A stretch of 64,000 nucleotides of DNA from Ailanthus altissimus. Taxonomy: Eukaryota > Streptophyta > Magnoliopsida > Sapindales > Simaroubaceae. The position numbers were made by a program, and so were the translations under genes. Numbering within the stretch: position 1 is the first letter of the stretch; each line of letters begins with the position of its first letter. The notes under the pieces were generated by a model. The model ran no database searches. It was given only the letters and a program-made list of their open reading frames with translations, and was not told the origin of the DNA. Below, one piece after another: positions 12,008 to 24,132 of this stretch. The stretch covers positions 16,492,001 to 16,556,000 of the forward strand of contig OX327702.1 in NCBI GenBank assembly GCA_946807835.1. The letters are read 5' to 3'.

Positions 12008-14440
12008 CTGGTATTTTGTAATCATATAGTCAATCTCTTCCACTGGCCTTGGCCCAATATCCACAGGTTCCCACAATAAAATAGAACAATATTTGCAGAC
12101 AAATGATTTCAACAGCAGTAATTTACTATCATTTCGGTCAAATTCATAATAGTTCAAGTCACTGCAGAAGAAACAAGATCCATAATGGTGATGCCCTAAC
12201 TGATAACTCCCCTTACTCCACCAAGCATAGCTTGTTTATTAGTATTTTGTTTCTGAATACACAGCATAGTTGTAATCTTAAAGCCAAAAGTCTCAAAGAT
12301 TGACCAACTTCCAACGAGTGACAATTACATAACTACTCTGATCACGACTGATTTCTCACTACTGACTAGAAGGGGAAATAATGCCTAAATCATCACAAAC
12401 TTACATTTTGCAGGCTGTTAAAATGACCATATGGAAGTTATCTAATGGGAAAATACTAAATAGAAACAAACAATAGATAAGAAACCAAGTGATAGCAAGA
12501 AGAGTTTATTTATTTATTTGAAGTAAAAGGTGATGTCAAGTCAATTAAGTTCAAACTAACCATCTGGAATACCATGAGTCAGATTGATCTGACGCTGCTT
12601 CATTAACTCCTTTTTCCACCATATTTGAATGAACAGACAACCTTAAAGCATGCATCATTTGAAATGATATCATCCCAACAAAGACTAATCCATCACATCT
12701 AGAAGCTAAAAAAATGCAAGGCAGCTACTTTGTTGTAGAGATTGCCCCTCCAATCTGCATCACGTGAATCAGAAGACATTGGAAAAGCAAAGAGCAGAAG
12801 TTGGTAGATTAAAACTGTCCCAAGATTCACTAGAAAAGCCAGAAACTTGATAAACTAAAAGAGACCAATTCAAGAATTAAAATGGCAGTAGAGACATACA
12901 ATAGCAACTTATGGTTTCTTATTAACTTTTGCTGCCTCCCTTAGCTGACTAGGCTTTCTTCAAAATTAAAACCAGCCAAACAAGCATAGCAAAAGCGAGC
13001 AACACCAACAGTAGATGCAAGAATTCATGAGATTGAGAAAACATATCATTGACGAAATGTCAATTCCTGATGATAACAATTCAGCAAGCTTTGAACGGTT
13101 GGCAACTTCATATTTGAACTCAGCAAGATTTTCAAGAAGAATATTGGCTTTCTCGAAGAGTTCCATGTCCATTGAAATCTTACAAGAAAGGGGACATGGA
13201 GCTCTTCAAGAAAGGCAATTAACAGCAAAAACTTTGTATTGCAGAGTTGATGACAGAATATCTGAAATACAGAGCATATATTAAAGCTTTGACAATCCAA
13301 CAGTGTTGGATATTTCATAAAAATTTCAAAATACACAAACATGAAAAGTTGTAACTTTTTATTAGGTTGTATCCTTTTATATTAATTATGACATAATATA
13401 ACCATTGGAAACACCTCTTGATTTGAAAGTGGTGATGGTTCACTTAGAATCATTGAGTTGTGCTCTTTCATAAAGTTGTATCTTTTCATATTTAGTGTGA
13501 AATGATATAACCATTGAAGACACAATTTGGTTTGAAAATAGTAGTGGTTTATTAGAACTATTGATCAAATTTAAATTTGATCTAACGATCATAAACTAGG
13601 AGGTGTATGGGGATGGTTATGTCTCAAATGAAAAGATACTTGTTGTTTATAAATATGTGTTGATACCACAAAATTTAAGAGGAGAATATTGTGCATAAGA
13701 ATGTGTAAGAGAGTGTACAAGAGAGCACAATGGTGAATATGTACACAAGAGAGTATAATGGTGCAAGAAAGAATACAATAATGCACAATATAAGAATATA
13801 GTGTCACTAAAGTTGTTCTAGGGTTCTGTATCGTGGGAGTGCACTCATACAAAATCAAAGCCATTGAATGTTGGGCTTAGAACTACCATACAACTTGATT
13901 GCACTAGGACATTGTCCTCGATGGCCGAAAATTTATCCTTAAGTACAGTATACTTTTACACACCTTAACTACCTATCCGTTGTATGCAAGATCTATATTT
14001 GTGTAGCATCCATCAACATACTCTAAGATTTTCCAACAAATGGAACTTTTTTTTTTTCAATTTATAATGTTTTCAATGTTGCCCATGTCCTAATATAGGC
14101 ATAAAGAAATAGAAAACCATATTTGCTCAAGAAATTCAATCACGAGCAAGAATAGCTGCATAATCATTTTATACCTGCAACATTGGAATTAATTTTGTTG
14201 CTCGGATCACGAGCAAAAATTACTTTGGCCCCAACTTCATGCGAATACTTGATGGTAGAAAGTGCACTGGAAAATAATTAAGATGTCAGGTCTAGTTCTT
14301 CCCCCAACAAGATGGTAGAATCAAACCTGACAAGAACAACTTTCACAAGAAGTTCCTCCTTAGAAAATTGTCTAAGATTTTGTATATGCGGCAAGCTGTC
14401 AAAATCTTCTTCATCACAAACATAAGCTTAAGGGAAAATT
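12008..14440 (-). pseudogene. Phosphoglycerate-kinase-like pseudogene (multi-exon)
   Basis: Minus-strand blocks follow the residue order of phosphoglycerate kinase. Exon A (14175-14440) has EELLVKVVLVRFDSTILL (PGK VLVRVDFNVPL) and LSTIKYSHEVGAKVIF (PGK PTI.YL...GAKVIL), and ends CAG/GTATAA. Exon B (about 12900-13261, after TTTCAG) has ANILLENLAEFKYEVANRSK (PGK LLLEN.RFY..E) and LASTVGVARFCYACLAGF (PGK AHASTVGVA). Exon C (12561 to about 12770) has LHFLASRCDGLVFVGMISFQ (PGK kinase core) and ends HGIPD at a GTTAGT donor. Exon D (12008 to about 12080) has WEPVDIGPRPVEEI (PGK VPDGWMGLDIGP). An in-frame stop follows ELDLTS in exon A, another follows NCLS in exon B, exon B needs at least three frame changes, and exon D lacks an AG acceptor where expected. 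PGK makes ATP from 1,3-bisphosphoglycerate; this copy cannot. It resembles a divergent PGK homologue more than the canonical enzyme. Confidence 0.75.
13304..14038 (+). mobile_element. Probable copia-type solo LTR (735 bp) in a PGK-like intron
   Basis: Ends are TGTTGGATATTTC and GATTTTCCAACA, inverted at their tips. A 'gtttataaatatgtg' TATA-like box near 13645 gives plus orientation. It lies between PGK exons A and B. The flanking 5-mers, AACAG and AATGG, agree at only three of five positions, so the target duplication is either decayed or absent. Confidence 0.65.
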
Positions 14441-14963
14441 ATTCAACATTAAATTAAGTGCCAAATCCATTTACAACCAAAACAAAAATTGTATTTCTAT
14501 AGAGTTGCTTGAATCTGTTATGCAGTGAATGTAGTCAAATCCGTATTGAGGAATAAAAATTGTAATTTTTCAAATTCATCATCTTCGTTTTATCTTATTC
14601 TAGATGTAGTGTAGTTTATTTTGAATTTCTATTTTTAAAAGAAGTGGTAGTTAACTTGTAGGATAAGTGTTAGCCAACTACTAAGGCTATTTAAATATTT
14701 CAGCAAGTATGAGAAGGATGGCATGTAAGAATTGTCAAAAATCTTATATCCTTGATAAAATTTCCTTATATTTTTCCTTAAAATCATATCACAGCATAAC
14801 TATTTTTTCCCTTGAAACTTGAACTAGTTATTCATAATTGAACACTAGTATTCAGAAACTTAAGAATGTTACGCTTGCACAAGAATTCCCGTAAAGTATA
14901 TAACAATTCAATCGCATTAGAGCAGTACCTCGGATTCAAGTAAGCTTCTTTTAACATGATTTA
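14441..14963. other. Stretch with no recognised gene
   Basis: Upstream side of the PGK-like pseudogene on its minus strand. AT-rich, with no readable additional exon. Any 5' exon or promoter of the pseudogene would lie here but I cannot identify one. Confidence 0.4.
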
Positions 14964-17240
14964 TGTTGGGATTTGTGCTTACGTGCCATCCCTTTTGTGT
15001 ATAAATATTTGATTTATATTTATACAATTATGATTTCAATATATCACTAATTATATTATATACAAATATGGTAAGATGCTTGTAACATTTTAGACATTGT
15101 ATGATTTGAAAGAGTTCAGATCTGATCTAAAAATATTTAGATTAGAACTAAGAGTTAGTAAAATCTAAAGAGTTAGAGCCTTGTTTAAAATGGGATAAAG
15201 AACTAAGAATATATTAGTAATGATATAGTTGCAATGAGTTGCAAATGGTGCTAGAAAATGTTGTTATGCAAATATGTTCTTAAATTTAATGTTTCTGATC
15301 TAGCTTCACTAATGCGGGTCTGTTAGTGAAGACCTTAATATATATAGATCAGTGTATGTCTATATCTGGATAGTCCAGATGGTTAGTCTTAGCAGACCAT
15401 GAGTTTAGTGGAAACTCGTATAGAGATACAAGTATTCAGTAAGAACTGAATATTGAACAGACTCACAAAGATCTCCAATAGACATCCCATAAAGCCGTCA
15501 ATGGAAGATCTTTCGAGTTGAGTAGTATTCGTGGTCCTTATGCCTGAGTGCCACAGTGGACTTGTGAGTGATCCATCATACTTTGGTTCCATACATGTCA
15601 GATACCTTTTATGGTCTGACCACTGGGTGTCACTGAGTATGGTCTGATGCTCATAGAGTCCAGTGTGTATAGATATGGGATCCATCAACTCAATTAAGTG
15701 AGTAAAATATCCTGAAACTCCAATGGTGTATTTCAGAAAGTCTTATGGCCATAAACAGACATATGCAAGAATTAATTTTATTCTCGAGAAAATAATATCG
15801 TAAAAGTGTTTACGGATATTATTTATTGAAATACAAATCTAGATATAAGTTTATGGTTGAGCACATGGAGACTTGACGGTGTTGATCTATATCTCCGCTC
15901 TTCTAGGATATTTATGATGGAAAGATTATACGAATATGTTATAACCTCAACTTGTATGGTGTAATGCACTATTTTGTAATATCCGTAACATGTGTGTGGG
16001 ACATTGTTCACGGACGTGTGAAATAGTTTCATATGAATAATCGGGCATGGACCTAAAGAGTCTCACAATATGAAGTGTACTCGTTGTGCACTGGGGCAGC
16101 AAATTAGATTGAACAATTAATCCAACAATTTCTAGCAAAGTGAAAAATGTTTCAAGGTTCATTTTATTATTCACTTGTCAATAATTGAATGTAAAATACA
16201 TTATTGGTTTACAAGAGTTGTTAACCAAAAAGAAATTGACAAGTGGCACAATCTTACTCCATAAATAATTTACCATGTATTTACCTATTTACCTTACTTG
16301 GTAAATACATATAAGGTAAATATAAATATCCAAAATAGTTTTGAATTATTAATATTTTATATATTAATCAAATTATTATTATTAATTGGAATAAGTGACA
16401 AAAATCATTTAGTAATGGAGTAAGCACTTGTTACTAATAATAAGCAATGTTGGCCACTTAGAATTTGTTAAATGGTACATTTGTGAAGTGGTGTGACCAC
16501 TCAACATTGATTAATAGCCATTTGTGCACTAACAATTGATTCATATGGATGAATCAATTTGTTGAGTGAAAAATATGATTGATTAATGTTTGTAATGGCA
16601 AACATGGCTAAGTGGTGGTGGAACACTAAGAGAAGTAATCATTCTTTGCACTTAATTAAAAATTGAAAGAGTTCAATTTGTGTAGTAGAAGGTGAGAATT
16701 TCGTTCAAGGAGAAAAAATAGAGAATTGAGAGCATTTCCTAGGTGTATTTCTCTAAGTGTTAAGAGAATATGCAAAGGCTTACTAAGGTTCAAAACAAAG
16801 AGTTGTAAAGAACTAAAGAAAACACTTAATTCTTCTCATCTCTTGGTAGTAATAATTCATAAGGACAAATTGTTTTAAGTATTAAAATAATCCTTTGCTG
16901 GAAATTCAAGGCTGCCATTCTAGCTTCACAATCCCACCGGATTTAGTTGTGAACTAGAATTGTGCAAGAGAACACTTCAAGGTGAGCTCAACAAATTGAA
17001 GTTTGAAGTTCTTGAAGAATTGTAAAGCTACCTTCATAACCGGGTAGGTTATTGATTTGCAATTCATTTTATATCATGCATAAAAATATATATGAGATAT
17101 ATATATGTGTTTGAATGATCATACATGTGATTATATGCTTGAGTTTGTTACATAATGTATTACATGTATGATTACTTCCATTGCGTATTTAATTTTTGAA
17201 ATTATATGTATCTATACACATCACACACCATATCACAACA
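14964..17240 (+). mobile_element. 2.28-kb copia-family LTR, plus orientation
   Basis: Starts TGTTGGGATTTGTGCTTACG and ends CACCATATCACAACA. It is the inverted counterpart of the LTR at 50451-52694 along its whole length, sharing for example 'gatcagtgtatgtctatatc', 'ggttagtcttagcagacc' and 'cttcacaatcccaccggatt'. The flanks ATTTA and TTTCG do not match, and neither a primer-binding site nor a polypurine tract adjoins it. It is therefore an LTR left by recombination or later rearrangement, not a clean solo insertion. Confidence 0.85.
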
Positions 17241-17645
17241 TTTCGTTGTCTTCAAATCTTGATCATCTGCCAAGAAGAAGCTGGAGCAATGATTGGACCC
17301 GACCTCAGTTTTCTTCGAAAGCCGAAGCAGATTCTATGATAACATAGACCTAACATATTTTATATTCATTAGATCAGATAAATCGAGTTATGTATCCCAA
17401 CAAAAGCATACACGTGTACACAAATATACATAAAGATAAATATACAAAATGTGACAACTCATATAACTATGTGATGGCCAAACTTTCAAATGTAAAATAC
17501 AAATCACACTGCATGATGTCCTTGTGATAACTTGAAAAAATAGAATAAATAGAAAAAATGATGGACTTGTGGACGTAGTTTTGAGAATATTATATATTTT
17601 ATAAATACATATATATACTAACAATAATAAATTTTTAATAAGTAT

Positions 17646-18512
17646 TGTTCCTCCTTAGAAATCTCCAAAAGTCTAATCTCCTGGGAGCCTAAGTACTAAG
17701 CTCACAGTATACTCCGTACAAATAGGCGAACTTAAAGGCTTAGCATTGGGGCCAGCCACCCAAGGGAATGGGGCCCAAAGGCTCATAACCTGTTCGAATA
17801 ATCACTTAGTAAATCTGACCAGCTCAGTTCCTACTCAGACTATTCAAAGCCAAGAAGTCTGGTACTCAACAACTCACTCAAAAGACTCCAAACCGAAGCG
17901 GTACAAATATTATAAGGGGATCAACACTGCAAGTGTACCGAGCTGCTTGGATGTAGACACCCCAAGGTTACAGAGGTTGGACGAGCTGAAAATGCTGAGT
18001 AGCTGGCTAAAAACTTAATATCGAAATATAAAATGACTCAAACAAGGCAAGCCCTTGAGAAAGGCAATCAGCACCACTTTTAGAGAGAATTATCTTATTT
18101 TAGAAAACTATCGCCTAAATCACACCAAAAATTCAAGAGATAACCTAAAATATATTCAAATTCGGTGAAGATAAGTATCAAGCCCAAAAAATCTTCAGAT
18201 GCCCGATTCTATATAAAGGAGAGAAATGACTCAAAATGGGTTCAAACTTCCAACACTCATACTAAAACTCTCTAAATATTCTTCTTCTCCCTATACCTTC
18301 GAACAAATACCACTTAAGCATCGAAGAGTCTTAGCTAGAACCACCACCCAAGGTCTTAACGATAGTCTTTATTGTATTTGCATATGTTATAGAAGCCAGA
18401 AGCTCAAGCATGCCTACACTCGACCCACACAAGTAAAGCTCAGAGTTTTGGTTCCTACTACAAATAAATTTAAAACTCGTTGGCCTGAAGAAGTCATTTT
18501 TTCCGGTTAACA
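17646..18512 (+). mobile_element. Solo LTR (867 bp), target duplication AGTAT
   Basis: Begins TGTTCCTCCTTAG and ends TTCCGGTTAACA, flanked by AGTAT at 17641-17645 and 18513-18517. Removing it rejoins the left foldback arm to match the right arm. A TATATAAAGG box at 18210-18219 sets plus orientation. The two open stretches of about 90 codons inside are LTR sequence, not genes. Superfamily uncertain; the style fits Ty3/gypsy. Confidence 0.9.
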
Positions 18513-18607
18513 AGTATGTACAAGTCTAAAATCATAAAAAGAACTTAAAACTGTATTCTTGGTAACATGAAATATGTATTAATATTATAAATTTTCATAA
18601 AATATAT

Positions 18608-19318
18608 TGTGAGAATATTGATTGAAAATCATTGGGATATAATTTGGAGAGCAAGCCAAGTGCGTGGAGTGTGCAAGGATCAAAGACGGATGCAAAAAGA
18701 GGCGAAAGACAAAGGGAGCAGTGAGCAGGCATGAGCACCGCGGCGACCAGGGCTGGGCGTCTAGTCCAAAACGTAAGCGCTACGATGCTCAAATGGGCGC
18801 ACTAATGCAGCAGCGGTGAGAGCTAAGCGTCGCGGCACTGGGCACAGAAATTTGTTTCCCAATTTGAGACTTCCTTATTTCGTCTCCCACTTGCTTCAGG
18901 ACTCCCTAATACGACTCTCACACGTTTAGAGTAAACCTAGGACATCCTAAAGCCTATATAAAGGTTATCAATTGGCTTGTAAACACATCTTAGTGATCAT
19001 TAACAATCTTTATGATAACCTAATAGATCTAAGTGATCAAGTAAGAAATCTTTGTGGATCTTTGTGAGAGAAAATCCCTATAGTACAAAAGAGAGTTATC
19101 TTTGTGATCTTTTTTGTAAAAGGCATACTTTGTGACTGCGTTTTGATTCATAATAAGAGAAGAGTGTGATCTTGATCTGCCGTGGACGTAGACAAGTTGC
19201 CAAACCACGTAATTTTTTATGTGTTCTTCTTCTACCCTTTCTCTCATTATTCCTTAATTACTTGTTCTGCATATATCACTTGGGTGATTTTGCTTGCTTG
19301 TGTGCTTCCGCTTCAACA
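18608..19318 (+). mobile_element. 5' LTR of the copia element (711 bp)
   Basis: TGTGAGAATATTG...CTTCAACA. A TATATAAAGG box lies at 18955-18964. It matches the 3' LTR along its length, with scattered substitutions and one indel: about 70 bp of GC-rich sequence around 18760-18830 is present here and missing from the 3' LTR. Confidence 0.93.
18955..18964 (+). promoter_or_regulatory. TATA box of the copia 5' LTR
   Basis: TATATAAAGG, repeated at the same LTR position at 25032-25041. Transcription would start some 30 bp downstream and proceed towards gag. Confidence 0.65.
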
Positions 19319-19321
19319 AAC

Positions 19322-19333
19322 TAGTATCAGAGT
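19322..19333 (+). other. Primer-binding site of the copia element
   Basis: TAGTATCAGAGT, two mismatches from TGGTATCAGAGC (initiator tRNA-Met), three bases after the LTR end. Confidence 0.8.
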
Positions 19334-19341
19334 TTGGTTCT

Positions 19342-20100
19342 AAGCAGACATTGCCACACCCAAGTATGAGGTAGAGAAATTTAACGGTGCGAATGACTTC
19401 TATCTGTGAAAGATGAAGGTTAACGCATTGTTGGTGAGCCAAATGCTAGGCTCAGCATTAGAGGAGACTGCAGCTCCATCTAGTAATAAAGAGAAGACGC
19501 TTGAGTCATCTAAAGCTGAAGCATAAAGAAGAGACATTCAAGAAAGAGCTCATAGCACAATCGTTCTGTCATTAAGCGATGAAGTACTAAGGGAAGTAGC
19601 AAGTGAGACGATGGCGATAGGTCTTTGAAAGAAGCTTAACTCTCTTTATATGCGAAAATCGTTGGCCAACAGATTTCATTAAAGAAAATGTTGTATCAAT
19701 TATCCATGTCAGATGGGACACCGATGAAAGATTATATAGACGCCTTCTATAAGATCATTCTTGATCTTTAGTCTATCAACATCAAGATAGAAGATGAAGA
19801 TAGAGTAATTATCCTGCTGAGTTCACTCCCCAAGAGTTATGAGAGCTTTGTTGATACACTATTCTACGATAGAGAGAGTTTAACGATGAGTGATGTGAAA
19901 TTATCATTAAACTTAAAATTATTAGAGAAGTAGATCGAGGGTAATGCAGAAAGTTTATCTATAAGAGAAAGACCCTCATATAGAGATAGAAGAAAAAAGA
20001 GTCAAGGTCGAAGTCTAGGACTTCTAGGAAGTGTTATTGCTGCAAGAAAGAAGGGCACTTTATAAAGAACTGCCCTGAGAAGAGAACACAAGACAAGAAG
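19342..20100 (+). pseudogene. Copia gag with zinc knuckle
   Basis: Reads PKYEVEKFNGANDFYL near 19360, then KMKVNALLVSQMLGSALEE, the usual start of copia gag. The middle reads MKDYIDAFYKIILDL and VIILLSSLPKSYESFVDTLF (gag UBN2 domain). The CCHC zinc knuckle CYCCKKEGHFIKNC lies at about 20030-20071 and would bind the RNA in virus-like particles. No in-frame ATG is visible before PKYEVEK, and stops occur at the expected Trp (TGA near 19408) and at several later codons. Confidence 0.88.
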
Positions 20101-20174
20101 AAAGTGGATGCTGCGCTTACCTATGATGATAGCTATGACAGTGCAGAGACACTCGTCGCTACTGATGGTAAAAA

Positions 20175-20401
20175 CATTGAACAATGGGTTCTTGATTCTG
20201 GTTGTACTTTTCACATGTGCTCGCACAAGTCTTAATTTATAAATTTCCAGCCCATTAGTGGTGGTAAGGTCTTAATGGGTAATGACGTTACATGTCAGAT
20301 GATGAAAATTGGTAGTGTTAAGCTTAGGCTGCATGATGGACGAGTGAGAGAGTTAACAAATGTTAGGTATGTTCCTGAATTGAAGAGAAACTTGATCTCA
20401 C
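20175..20401 (+). pseudogene. Copia aspartic protease, 5' part
   Basis: The active-site segment WVLDSGCTFHMCSHKS (catalytic DSG) is intact at about 20184-20231. One TAA follows at 20233. Downstream VKLRLHDGRVRELTNVRYVP and ELKRNLISL are the conserved end of the protease. The frame is cut at 20401 by the solo LTR and resumes at 21762. Confidence 0.88.
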
Positions 20402-21756
20402 TGATAAGGCGTAATTGTATAAACTATTTTATCTTCCTAACTTGATATTTGTTCAATTTATCTCAATAATTGGGCTATTTATGCGTATTAATGTTGTTTT
20501 ATAGGTTGAAGCATTATCGGAGCAAAAATACCGGAAAACGGACGCAAAGGGGAGCATTAGAGATAAAAATACGAATGGAGGCACTGTGCTACAGTGGTAC
20601 TGTTGCTACAGTACCACTGTTTGCTACAGTGCAGCGCCGCGGCGCCGATTGCAGAAAGTGAGCGCCGCAGCGCCAAATCGCAGCGCCGCGGCGCCGGGAC
20701 CTGGACAACAAATTGTGACAGGTTCCTGAAAATCAGGAAACCCAAAAGCAGCCCAAAATGCGCCCTAATTCCGTGCTCTTACCTATTTATTTGCTCAAAA
20801 CTTACATTTTGAGAGAGGACTCCAGTTGGGACAGCAGCTGGAAACACAAAGAAACACCTAACTTCTAAGTTTGAAGAAATCAAAGAGGAGGGAAGCAAGC
20901 TTCAACAACAAAGGCATTTGACAGGGATGTCTTCTTTGCTTTGATTCTTTACTTGTTGTAAGATGTTTAGTTTACATGTATTGATGGAATTAGCTTCAAG
21001 ATTGTGTAGTTTAATGATGAGCTAATTTCGTTCATCTAGGATTACATCCTTGAACTCATTATGTGATTGATTTTAGTTCTCTCTTTTATGGTATTAATTC
21101 AGCTTTTGATATATTCATTGTGCTTGTGCTTAATGCTATTTGATTACTTGGCCAGTGGTTAAATTGATCTAGAAATGCTTAAATAAACTTGACAAAGGCA
21201 TTTAGGTACTTAGTCTTAAGCATATTGATGCATGATCATAGTGTAGTACACTTGAGTTTCATATGAGATAGACATATACTCATAAGGCATGTATGGCTCA
21301 TAAAACTTGTGCTTAATGAATTTTGTTCAATTTATTTATCATAGACATATAGATATTTGATTGGATGGAATAGATTCACTTGACCTGCAAAAGAGGCTTG
21401 TGATGTGTTAAGTGTTTTGGTCAATATATCAAGTTGAGAACTAATAAGCATCAAAGAGATTCTGCTGAATTTATTTGCATAATGGGGGATAGTTTGTAAT
21501 CCTAGGATTTCTCATATTGAATATAATTTGTTGGTAATTTAGTTTATCACTTAGCATAATTAAGTTGTTCTTTTACTTGAGTAGTTTAATATCATACATT
21601 AAATCATTTTCTGGATAATAGTAGAAAGACACCATTTCAGTACTTAAACTAGAAAAGATAAATCATTCTCTGTGGGATCGACACTTTTCTCATCATATAT
21701 TACTTGTTGCGACAACGTGCACTTGCGCTAATTTGTGTTATAGAAAACACACAACA
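20402..21756 (+). mobile_element. Gypsy-type solo LTR (1355 bp), target duplication CTCAC
   Basis: Begins TGATAAGGCG and ends ACACACAACA, with CTCAC on both sides (20397-20401 and 21757-21761). Deleting it and one CTCAC restores the host frame across NLISL/GTLDQ, which proves insertion into an existing copia. It resembles the LTR at 45480-46819: both have GCGCCGCGGCGCC blocks, 'ctatttatttg' or 'ctataaatag' promoter-like text, 'agaggcttgtgatg', and the 3' block 'ctgtgggatcga...gtgcacttgcgct'. Confidence 0.95.
20591..20620. repeat. Perfect 13-bp hairpin in the solo LTR
   Basis: ACAGTGGTACTGT, loop TGCT, then ACAGTACCACTGT. It overlaps a run of three 'TGCTACAGT' repeats. Confidence 0.9.
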
Positions 21757-21761
21757 CTCAC

Positions 21762-22717
21762 TAGGGACTCTAGACCAGAATGAGTGTTCTATCAAGATCG
21801 ACGGAGGGATTTTAAGAGTTTTGAAGGGTTCCATGGTGGTAATGAGAGGAGAGAAGCGCAAAGGCGTTTATGTGCTTAAGGGTGAAGTCGTGAGTGGTTC
21901 TGCACTATTCTCTGTAAATGATGAAAGTATACAAACCAAGTTGTGGCATCTTAAACTGGCACACCTAGGTGACAGAAACCTGAATAAGTTATTTAGTCAA
22001 AAGGCGTTTGGTGATGATAAGTTCCAACCCTTAAAGTTTTGTGAGCATTGTGTGCTTGGGAAAGCACATAGGGTGAGGTTTAGTACCGGTGAGCACAAGA
22101 CTAAGGGAACTCTTGATTACATACACTCGAATCTTTAGGGACCAGCTCAGACAGCTACTCGCGGTAGTGCCAGGTACTTTCTTAGTTTAATTAATGACTA
22201 TTCAAGAAAACTGCGAGTCTATGTATTGAAGAGTAAGGATCAAGCATTTGAAGTGTTTAAGACTTGAAAGGTTCTTGTTGAGAATCAAACTGGTAAAAGG
22301 GTGAAGAGGTTGAGAACTGACAACGGCCTCGCATTTTGCAATAGAGAGTTTGATGGGTTTTGTGCCAAGCATGAGATTGCAAAGCATAGAACATTGAGAT
22401 CAACACCACAGGAGAATGGCGTAGTAGAGAAGATGAATAGAACTCTACTTGAAAGGGTTAGATGCATGCTTACCAATGCAAAGATGTCCAAAATGTTTTG
22501 GAAAAAAGCTGTAGTGACGGCAGCTTATTTGATTAACAAAAGTCCCTCCTCAGCAATTGACTTCAAGACACTAAAAGAGAAATGGTCTGGTAATTCTCCA
22601 AAGTATGACCACCTCAAAATATTTGGCTGCCCTGCCTTTGTACATGTTAAGGAAGGGAAGTTGGAACCTAGAGCTATCAAAGGGGTATTCATAAGATATC
22701 TCGAAGGAGTAAAATGA
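21762..22717 (+). pseudogene. Copia GAG-pre-integrase and integrase
   Basis: The pre-integrase zinc motif LWHLKLAHLGDRNLNKLF then CEHCVLGKAHRVRF (HHCC) is intact at about 21943-22083. The DDE core has all three acids visible: INDYSRK at about 22190, RLRTDNGLAF at about 22309 and PQENGVVEKMNR at about 22408. Downstream KIFGCPAFVHVKEGKLEPRA is the conserved integrase/RT linker. Stops at 22136 (TAG), near 22264 (TGA) and at 22715 break it. The apparent start of the open frame near 21704 lies in solo-LTR sequence and is not the real start. Confidence 0.93.
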
Positions 22718-23129
22718 TACAAGGTATGGTAAGACTTGACACCACCAAGAAGTATTATAAGTCATGACGTGACGTTCGATGAGACGACGATGCTGAAAAC
22801 CTCCCAAGAAGATGAGAAAGAAGAACCTGTGCCCAAGAAAGACTCAGCACCTGAATCAATAGAAGTTGAAGTAGAGCCTAATAGTAGATCTGATATGCCC
22901 CTAAATTAGCACTTCAACGAAGAGATCCTTAAAGATGAACCAAGAACACCGGTGAGTTCCTTCAAGTCCACCCAAAGAAAGACTAGGACTCTTGAGATAG
23001 AACTTGAAGAGTACCAACTAGCCAGAGACAAGCTAAGAAGAATGATTAACCCACCAGTTAGGTATGCACAAGCAGATTTAGTTGCTCATACTTTTAATTC
23101 TACTTACACTCTTGAGTATGATGAGTCTA

Positions 23130-24132
23130 GGGCATATAGTGAGGCTATAAAGAGTGAAAATAAGAAAGAATGGCAGCAGGCTATGGAAGAAGATATTAGT
23201 TCTCTTAGGAAGAACAATACCTGAAAGTTGGTGGAGAGACCTCAAAAACAGTTAGTCGGGTGCAAGTGGATGTATAAGGTGAAGGAGGGGATACCAGGGA
23301 TAGAGCTTACAAGATTCAAGGCTAGGTTAGTTGCACAAGGTTTTACTCAGAGAGAGGGAATTAATTTTCATGAAATATTCTCTCCAGTTGTCAAGCACAC
23401 ATTTATTAGGATTTTGTTAGCCATGTGTGCAAACCTTGATTTACATCTAGAGCAGATAGATGTAAAGACATCTTTTCTACATGGAGAGCTCGAAGAGACG
23501 ATATACATGTCACAGCCGCAAGGGTTCGAGGAGCCTGAAAAAAAAGATCATGCTTGTTTGCTAAAGAAGTCATTATACGGGTTACAACAATCACCTAGAC
23601 AGTGGTATATGAGATTTGATAAGTTTATGATGGCTTGTGGCTTTAGTGGGAGCAAGTATGATGGATGCATATACTTTAAGAACATAAGCTGTGGAATGAT
23701 GTATTTGCTTCTATACGTCGATGATATGTTGATCGCATGCAAGAACATAGAAGAAATATAGAAACTCAATAAGCAATTGAGTTGTGAGTTGAGATGAAGG
23801 ATTTGGGAGCAGCAAAGAGAATCTTGGGTATAGATATTGTGAAGGAAAGAAGAGATGTTATCTTCTTGTTCCAACAGGGATATATACTAAAAATTCTAGA
23901 GAAGTTTAGTCTGTCCAACATAAAGGCTATCTCTACTCCCTTGGCCATGCATTTCAGACTTTTAGCAGCACAGTCACTGACATCCGAAGAGAAGAAACTA
24001 CAGATGAGTAAAGTACCATATGCAAGCATTGTGGGGAGTATCATGTATACAACAGTTTGCACAAGACCAGACATAGCACAGATTATGAGTGTGGTGAGTA
24101 GATACATGGCAAATTCGGGTAAAGATCATTGA
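23130..24132 (+). pseudogene. Copia reverse transcriptase
   Basis: Copia RT motifs occur in order: EWQQAMEEDISSLRKNNT, GCKWMYKVKEG, FKARLVAQGFTQREGINF, EQIDVKTSFLHGELEETIYM (first catalytic Asp in the DVKTSFL segment), LKKSLYGLQQSPRQWY and LLLYVDDMLIACKN with the YVDD catalytic pair (about 23713-23732). After that come LGIDIV and TRPDIAQIMSVVSRYMANSG. In-frame stops at about 23221 and 23759 split the reading, followed by another at 24130. It would have copied the element's RNA into DNA. Confidence 0.95.

Noticed and set aside
13015..13284. Plus-strand open frame of 89 codons
   Set aside because: It lies antisense to exon B of the PGK-like pseudogene, whose minus-strand reading has clear protein similarity.
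21704..21761. Apparent start of a 144-codon protein
   Set aside because: The first part is solo-LTR sequence and has no ATG at 21704; the real copia frame enters at 21762 from the left side of the insert.
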